Below, piece after piece: positions 57,321 to 64,000 of a stretch of DNA of 64,000 nucleotides (its first letter is position 1; every line of letters begins with the position of its first letter). The stretch is taken from the NCBI RefSeq assembly GCF_009727055.1, contig NC_052354.1, positions 47,688,263 to 47,752,262 of the forward strand, read 5' to 3'. Position numbers and translations under genes: made by a program. A model generated the notes under the pieces. The model ran no database searches and was not told the origin of the DNA. It saw only the letters and a program-made list of their open reading frames with translations. This DNA is from Benincasa hispida (Eukaryota; Streptophyta; Magnoliopsida; Cucurbitales; Cucurbitaceae).

Positions 57321-58959
57321 CCTTAAAAATAAATCTTTTCTGACCAACTTGTAATCCAAAACAATAACATGCATAAGAGGACAAAGTACAAAGTCTTTAT
57401 TAAGTATGAATTATGATTAATTTAATAAACAATTCCAAGTTTATTCGAAGAATTTACAATTTTGAATAATCTCTAATAGGTGATTTGACTTGTGTATACA
57501 CAACATCTGTGGAGTATAATTTGTATTAAAAAATAATAATAATGAGCATTTAGGAATGTGATTGTATGTTTTCACTTTTCAGAAGCATATTTCTTTCATA
57601 TTTCTTACCATGATTTGCATCTTTCTTAAGTACAATTGTTATTAGACAAAACTTAAACTTTTCAATTTTGAATTTTTGTGATGTACTAGTTGCAAAGGAT
57701 TAAAGACTACACTAAGTCCAAATTAAGTAATAAGTAAAAGGGGTCCTTTTTTTGCCCCTAATGTTATTGATTTGGTTTGAAAACCAAAGTGTTTTAGGGG
57801 TATAGAGTTGAATTATCCTTCGTTAAATTAGTTGAATTAACAGAAGTGAGCACTATGTGATGTATCGTTCTACTTATACATGTATCGAACATTTCACAAA
57901 CTAAATAACATACGTCAATCACTCCTCTCGTTATCAGTTTGAATATCTACCACTTCATATTTATCTTTTGAGAAGAATCCCTTTAAACTCTCTTAACAAA
58001 TGAACAAACTATTGTCATATCTTATAAGAGAGAACGGACAAGTCTTTCACAAGTACTGCCTTGAATAGTTGATTCAAGTTAGCAAGACTGAACTACTTTA
58101 TACAATTATTAGAACTCAAGAAAATTTTAGGCTTTAGAAAGAAAACTCAAGAAAATCATCAACTTCTAAAACCAGTTTCCTATCCATGCTCATCATTAGA
58201 GACCATGATATAACTTTTAAGAAGAGTGATGATTAAATGTTCATAGAATTTTCAATAGAATTTTTAGTCATATACACAAACATCATAGTAAATTTGAAAT
58301 ATATTTTTAATTAGTTTTAATCAAGAAAGTCACTAAATCTCTAACCTTAAGAATTAAAAGGAAAAAAAAAGACTCAATCCACCAAATTGCAGAAATTATA
58401 ACATTCATAATCCATAATCCATAATTCATAATAACATCCACAATCCACCAAATTGTAGAAATTATAACGTAATGAAATGGGTCAATCTAAATTAAGGCAA
58501 CAAGGAAGGAAAAAACATCCTATACTAGAACCATTAGATTTCATTTAAAGAACAATAAGAGAGATACATGCTAAATGAAAATAAATCAAAGTAATAATAA
58601 TCGGATTTCAAATTCATGAGAAATGAAACAATGGCTTGAATTCACAAAATAAGAGAAAGAAAATGAAAGGGATGTAGGCGAACCTATTGAAAGTTTGTGA
58701 AGGACACCGGAGCGGCAGACGGCACGCGAACGACGAAGATTTGCGAACGGCGAAGGCACGCGAAAGGAAATGAACGGCGGACAACAGGCACGCAAAGATA
58801 TGCGAACGGTGATGGGAACGTTAGCGAGCGTGACAGCAACAACAACGAGCGACGACAACAGGCGAACAGATCGACGGCAAGCGAACAACAGGTAAGTGAC
58901 GGCAGGCTGTTTTCAGATTGAGGTTAATGGGGAAGAAGGGAGGCTGCGATCTGGGTATA
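57321..58959 (-). other. CACTA 5' region upstream of TNP2
   Basis: AT-rich non-coding DNA (57321-58680), then a GC-rich block (58690-58930) with repeated GCGAACGGCGA/GGCACGCGAA-like motifs. The latter gives opposing ORFs (58586-58888 minus, 58697-58921 plus) with biased composition and no domain. A GC-rich leader exon is plausible for a CACTA promoter region but is not proven. Confidence 0.5.
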
Positions 58960-59286
58960 TACTAGATCAGATCTCCCGATGGCTATCAAGGGCTGTCGGG
59001 AGATCCATCGGGAGTTTCTAAGGAACGCCCGACAGTTAAATCACTTTGTCGAGTGATAGGACCTATCTCCCAATGCGCTAAGGGATCGTCGGGAGATAGG
59101 TCATATCTTCCGGTGCAGTGATTTAATCGTCGGGAGTTCAAGGAACTCCCGACAGGTTCTTACATCGTTGAAAGTTCCTTAGAAACTCCCGATGGTCCCT
59201 TACGTCGTCGAGAGAGACCTTATCTCGCGACGACTGAGCTCTTGACGATAGATTTAGGCATCGGGGAGCTCCTTTTTCTTGTAGTA
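58960..59286 (-). repeat. CACTA 5' terminal and subterminal repeats
   Basis: Repeated CTCCCGA(C/T) and TCGGGAG motifs in both orientations at about 58973, 58998, 59012, 59027, 59080, 59110, 59143 and 59188, then the terminal TACTACAAGAAAAA (minus) at 59273-59286. Subterminal motif arrays are the usual TNPA binding zone of CACTA elements. The minus ORF 59138-59344 crosses the terminus and is not a gene. Confidence 0.75.
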
Positions 59287-59444
59287 ATAATAGAAATTTT
59301 TTTACTACTAATGTCCACATAGAAAATTTTCTACAAGATCTCATTTATTGTTTGTCACGTTAACATATTTTTAAAAATAGTGTGAAATTTAGAAACATTG
59401 ATGAAGAAATTTTTTTAATAAAAACAAAACTGAGAAGTATCTAG

Positions 59445-62400
59445 TGTTGGGGTTGATGTCCTAAATCTCATAGGTCCTGTAGTTTGTAATTGTATTGTAC
59501 AAATAATTTATTTATTTAATAAAATCTGATGTATTTTTTTTAATATTGAATAGCATTAACCCACAAAACCAATAAACTAACATCCAAGGTCATCTTTTGT
59601 AACTTAAACATGTATGTAGAGACATACAGGTGGATCATGTTTAAGTGATCACCTAAATGGTCTATAGTAGATGGATAAGGTTGGGTACCTTATCTTGGTG
59701 ACACTATGAATACCGCCTATTTTGTAGATTTTACAATTGTTGTAAAATGTTGCACATTATCTGACCCTAATCATTCATGTAGAGACTCGTGAGTGGAGGA
59801 ATTCTATACAAAGAAATTTGTCTGAGACCTGACCACAAAATGATTAGTCTCATTATATAACGTCGTTAATAGTAGAAACTTACATTTCACCAAGATGACC
59901 ATAGGTGACATGAAGTTGTGAACTCCAGCCTATGAAGACGGTCCTTTAATTTGTATGGGTGAAAGTGGCCAGATCGGCGACTAAATAAGCCTATCATTTT
60001 GGGGACTCGTCTGATTGGGGAGCTGGGAACACAGCTACACAAGACAGAATTCACTCATTCTCTAATGTCGATGTAAGTAGATAAATTGTCCCTTAAGGGC
60101 TGATTCCAGGGCTTGAACAATGTGGCACCACACTCTCTCTTAGCCCAAAAGGGGTTTGGTCATAGTTGGACTATGACTTATTGTTCATTAGAGGGATCAG
60201 TAGGACTTAAGGAGTTAGATTTAACTACAGGGGAAAAACGGTAATTTTGGCCCAATTATACTTGTTGGGAATGACCTAAATCTCGCAATTCGTAAATGTT
60301 GTTAACATATTCTATTTATCAATAAAAATTTTGTTGAATTGTTTGTTCAATAAAAATTTTATTGAACCTATTGATATTACATCCTTTTATGAAAATCCAA
60401 TAAACGAATCCATGGCTATAACATGAATACTTTAACTTTATGTGGTGACATAAAAATTGATCAAGTTTTAGTATGTAGCCAAAATGGTCTATGAGTACAC
60501 GGATGAGATTGGGTATCTCATTCTAGTGATACTATTGGATGCGGCCAATTTCATATATTGATACAAATTATGTGATCCAAAACTCATTCATGTAGAGACA
60601 TGTGAGTGGGAGCATCATGTGCAATGAGTTTGCATAAGACCGGACCTCGAAATAGTCACTTTTCTTTATAACGACCGTTTACTATTAAAACTGACTATCT
60701 CAAACTCAATGACCTAGGGTAACTCGATCTTAATCCTGAGTTAACTAAGAACTCCTCTTTATTCGGGATTATTCTTTGATCTGTGTAGGTGAGAGTAGTC
60801 TAATAGCACTGCTCAATAAGCCTCCCATTTTGGGGATAAGACCGGATAGATAGCTGGGACATTTACAATATGGAATTCACTCCTACCCGATTTAGGGTTA
60901 ACAGGTGGATTGTTCTCTTAAGCGCTGATGTCTTGTCTTGAACAATGGGGCCCTGCCCTCTCATGGAAGAGAGAGTTATGATTTATAGGTTGGAATATAA
61001 ATTAATTGTTCAATGAATGATCAGTAGGAGCTTAAAGAGCAAGATCTCTTTACAGGGGTAAAACGGTAATCTTTGACCCAACTATAAATACGAACGACCT
61101 GTGAATAATTGACTTACCAATTATAGTTAAAATGGACAGAAATTATCTACAGTGAGAAGAGTGCAACTATTGAGCTATAGTGAAATGTCTTGGTATTTAA
61201 CGAATAGTGATTAATTCAGTTTAAAGAGTTTAATCAATTTATTACAAGCCGTTGGAGCTCATGATCTGTAGGTCCATAAGGTCCCTCTACTAGCTCGTAG
61301 TTTGGATTAGTAAATTGAGTAATCTTGATAAGATTTGAAATTAGGGTTTAGAATTTGAAATGTTCAAATTCAATTAGAGTTTCTATTTATTGTATTCGAT
61401 ACAATTAAAATGTTTAATTTTATCGAAATTAAATGAAATTGGAGAAACGATTAATGTTTAAAATATGATATAAATATTAATTGTATAATATTAATTTCAT
61501 TTTGATGGAATTGTTTTTATTAATTTAATATTAGATATTAAATTAATAAATTTAATTAAAAGGTTTAATTAATTAATTTTATTTAAAAATTAATCAATTG
61601 AATTAATTTTATAAAACTAATAAATAAAATTAAATAAGTTTAATTTAAAAATGATTTTGGAAATCATTTTTTGTGAAAAAAAATATTTTGAAAATCAAAG
61701 TGTTGGAAGTCTCCACTATGATTTATACCACCTTATTCACTCAACTCTATTTTCTTCATGAAGTAGGAGCTACCCTTCATGCAAGCCATGAATTTGCATG
61801 GTCTAAGCTCTATGAATTGAAGTGTTGGGTTGAATATTGGATTCATGCTTACAAGAACTTCAAAAGGAATTTTGCAGAAACCTCCAAACCCTCTTCAAAT
61901 CTTATATACATCTAGCTCAATTTTGTGTTTCCACCACACAATCCTAGCAAGAGAATAGTAGAGAAGATCTTGGTAGTGGTCTAATTGAAGATTGAAGCTC
62001 TTTCACGTGGAACTCAGCTGGTATTGAAGATGATTCTTCAAAGGTATTGTGTTCAGCAAACCTTCTTCTGTAACTGTTACTTTGAAGCATGTTTTAAACT
62101 CAAATTAAGTATAATTAGAGTGCTTATTGATTTTATTTTCCTCCGTTGCACGTTAATATACTCTAACAGTACTTACAAGCAATTTTTTAAGGGTCATCGC
62201 ACTGTTGACTGTTTATATCCAATGGACATAGAATATATCTGTAGTATGAAGAGTGCAGTTGTCGGTCTTTGTGCAGCTGTCGGTCTTTAATAGAGTAACC
62301 GAAAGTTAATGGATGTTGAATAATTTAATAAAAGAAATTTAATTAATTGATTAAGTACCATTAAAGCTTCAATCTTAGGTCCATAAAGTCCCCTCTGTAG

Positions 62401-62870
62401 CTCAACTGGGTTTAATTGAGAATTAATTTTGGATTAATTTGAATTGTTCAAATTAATGAGGGAATTAATTATATATGATATAATTAATTCAAATTAGTTA
62501 TATGTGATATAATTAATATAATGTATTTGATACATTATAATATAAAGTTTAATTTGAGAGTGGTTATTATATATATATATATATTAATTTTTTTATTAAA
62601 TTATTAAATTGTTTTTTGAATTTAGGGAGTTATAACTCCCTTCCCTTGTTTTTCTCTTGTATGTGGGACGTGGGAAATGGGTTAGGAGATTCGTCTTCTT
62701 CCTCCTAAAAAGAAAAGACAGATGGTCTGTGATTTTTTTTCTTCCAAACAAGATTTCTGGCTCTCCCAAGAACTCTCTCTAGATTTTCTCTCTTCAAAAA
62801 ATTCTCTTTCTCATTCCAAAATCATCAGAGCCTACAACTCCTGTGAATTCAGAGGTAACTGTCAGAAATA
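59445..62870 (+). repeat. Family-A copia LTR, interrupted and 3'-truncated
   Basis: TGTTGGGGTTGATGTCC at 59445, preceded by TCTAG. Runs to 60262, interrupted by a family-B solo LTR, resumes at 62169 (GTACTTACAAGC...) and follows family-A order to the CAGAGCCTACAACTCCTG segment near 62827. The usual last part (GGAATTTGGAACGATC ... CCTTCA) is not seen, so the right boundary is approximate. It lies just outside the CACTA terminus. Confidence 0.8.
60263..62168 (+). repeat. Family-B solo LTR, copy 3
   Basis: 1906 bp, TGTTGGGAATGACC to CTCTAACA, TG...CA ends. Flanked by ATACT (60258-60262) and GTACT (62169-62173), a 5-bp duplication with one change; sister LTRs read TGTACTTAC, so GTACT is ancestral. 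No internal region. ORFs 61673-61915 and 61985-62290 are chance frames, the second crossing the boundary. Confidence 0.9.
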
Positions 62871-64000
62871 ACCCTAGAATGTTTCCTCCTTTCACAACTA
62901 GTACATTTCTGAGAAACTTGTTCAAATAGCTTTTCCCGATATATACCGACCAAGATCAAGACTTGAGATTTAAGCAAAACGTTAAAACTTAGTTTCAACT
63001 ACATGTAGGCAAGCATGTTTTAGACATTCATGAGATTTGAAGTTGGTTTCTAATGAGCCTTTATATCATTATATTATTTTGAGGGAGATGAACGAGAGTA
63101 GGAAATATACCATTAGCTTTAAGTTATTAGGATAAAAGGTGCCTTTTGGCTAGGAATATTTTGATTTAGTGACAAGTTTAAGATATAGATTTAGGCGTGT
63201 CGTTCATGATGATGAGTTGAGACCACAGAAACTTAGACTATTGTACTTGGTCAATAGAAATAATATGAATGCGTTTGAACTAGATAAGTTGTTTCCAACC
63301 TATGAGTTTGAAAGTGACAATTGTTATATTTTACTTCATCGAGCTCGCTATGATGGGAAAGGAAAGGAAGCAACCTATGGACTGGATGATGTTGGATTTC
63401 ATTAACGATTGGGAGGACTTATGCAGCTACGATTGAGGAAAAATATTTTTTACAAGACGTTGAGTACCCAACAAGTATGTGAGGCATCCTAAATAAAAGC
63501 AGACATATATAGAAAAAGTTACAGAAAACTGTCAAAATTCCAAGAACTATGCATCTCAGTAAAAAAAATGTCATCTCGTCCAAGATTTAAATCATTTAGC
63601 CAATCTTGAGGTAATAAGGTCTAATCTCGGCAGAGATTTGTGTTTATGCATTGAGATTAAGTAGCACAAACATCTTTTTGGGCCAACAACATGTCTATTA
63701 GAAACCAAACACCTTTAATAAAATTAAAAAAGAGCGAGATATAACCTTATTTTTTTTATTTTGTGTAAAGAGGTGTGTCGAAAAGAAAAAGAACCCCAAA
63801 ATGTGAGAGTGAGAATATTTGAGACTTTAAACTTGTTGAGTCAAAGTGTAAAGTTTCTAAAACATTGATTTAATAATAATAGGTTAATATAATAATTGGG
63901 CTCGATCATTTGATAATGAATTCAAACATGAAGCTAATTCAAAGTTTCACATCTTCAACTTTTTTGAAGTGTACTAGCTTACACTTTTGAAAGATGGAAA
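62871..64000. other. Unassigned sequence
   Basis: No gene or repeat recognised. The plus ORF at 63169-63405 (78 codons, MTSLRYRFRRVVHDDELRPQ...) has less biased composition than its surroundings, but no domain or homologue I can name. It could be an exon or transposon remnant; I do not call it a gene. Confidence 0.4.

Larger units (their letters stand above)
44402..59286 (-). mobile_element. CACTA (En/Spm) DNA transposon, interrupted and decayed
   Basis: Minus-strand element. The right (5') terminus is TACTACAAGAAAAA on the minus strand (59273-59286), one change from the CACTACAAGAAAA typical of plant CACTA elements, followed inward by short inverted (T/A)CGGGAG subterminal motifs (58960-59260). 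It contains a TNP2-type transposase gene (53835-57320) and a TNPA-like gene (53716 leftward), the latter split by a 6.8-kb LTR-element nest. A tandem-repeat zone (44402-45545) lies beyond the TNPA stop. The left terminus is not identified, so the start coordinate is a minimum. Confidence 0.82.

Noticed and set aside
58586..58921. Opposing ORFs in a GC-rich block (100 and 74 codons)
   Set aside because: Low-complexity repeated GCGAACGG-type sequence in the CACTA 5' region; composition explains the open frames.
63169..63405. 78-codon ORF near the right end
   Set aside because: No recognised domain or supporting context; kept only as a note in the unassigned region.

Overview
The window looks like repeat-rich chromosomal DNA from a eudicot plant. 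A cucurbit is my best guess, because several transposon proteins resemble families I associate with melon and cucumber; that is inference, not a search result. I see one intact host gene, an LRR protein gene of the At4g06744/LRX-like type at 22753-24012 (+). I also see one broken host gene, an acid phosphatase relic at 42586-43006 (-). No rRNA, tRNA, CRISPR or bacterial-type features were found. Most of the rest is transposable elements nested in one another.

Layout. 1-10893: stacked Ty1/copia LTR sequences. A minus-strand copia element (1-5992, cut by the window edge, most of gag deleted) and a minus-strand solo LTR (6008-8047) both sit inside a plus-strand LTR (5993-9941), which itself abuts another LTR piece (9942-10893). 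10894-16380: two decayed minus-strand Ty3/gypsy elements (gag pieces, tandem-repeat LTRs); a 2.0-kb solo LTR is inserted in the first. 16380-22740: AT-rich intergenic DNA with three tRNA-derived SINEs, MITE-like dyad repeats and a MULE-like foldback element with a perfect 10-bp target duplication. 22753-24012: the LRR gene. 24013-26900: intergenic DNA with another foldback repeat. 26900-41840: a gypsy LTR carrying a full-length plus-strand copia element (27709-39243, target duplication TTATA) and then a truncated copia LTR plus leader (39478-about 41840). The full-length element has a family-B solo LTR inside its own 5' LTR. 42586-43006: acid phosphatase pseudogene. 44402-59286: a minus-strand CACTA (En/Spm) transposon with TNP2-like and TNPA-like genes. 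The second gene is split by a non-autonomous LTR element (46437-53207) that is itself split by a deleted copia element (47355-50716, target duplication ATATT). 59445-62870: a copia LTR split by a third family-B solo LTR. 62871-64000: nothing recognised.

None of the transposon coding regions is intact: stops, frameshifts and deletions are visible in all of them. The most useful observations are these. First, a perfect Tn5 mosaic-end palindrome at 40278-40315, almost certainly a mate-pair junction adapter left in the assembly. Second, a 13-bp motif recurring six times at about 60-bp steps in the leaders of both copia elements. Third, almost every datable insertion lies within another element's LTR.

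Terms used: 'family A' is the copia LTR type beginning TGTTGGG(G/A) with PBS TGGTAT(C/T)AGAG; 'family B' is a related LTR type of about 1.9-2.0 kb found here only as solo LTRs.
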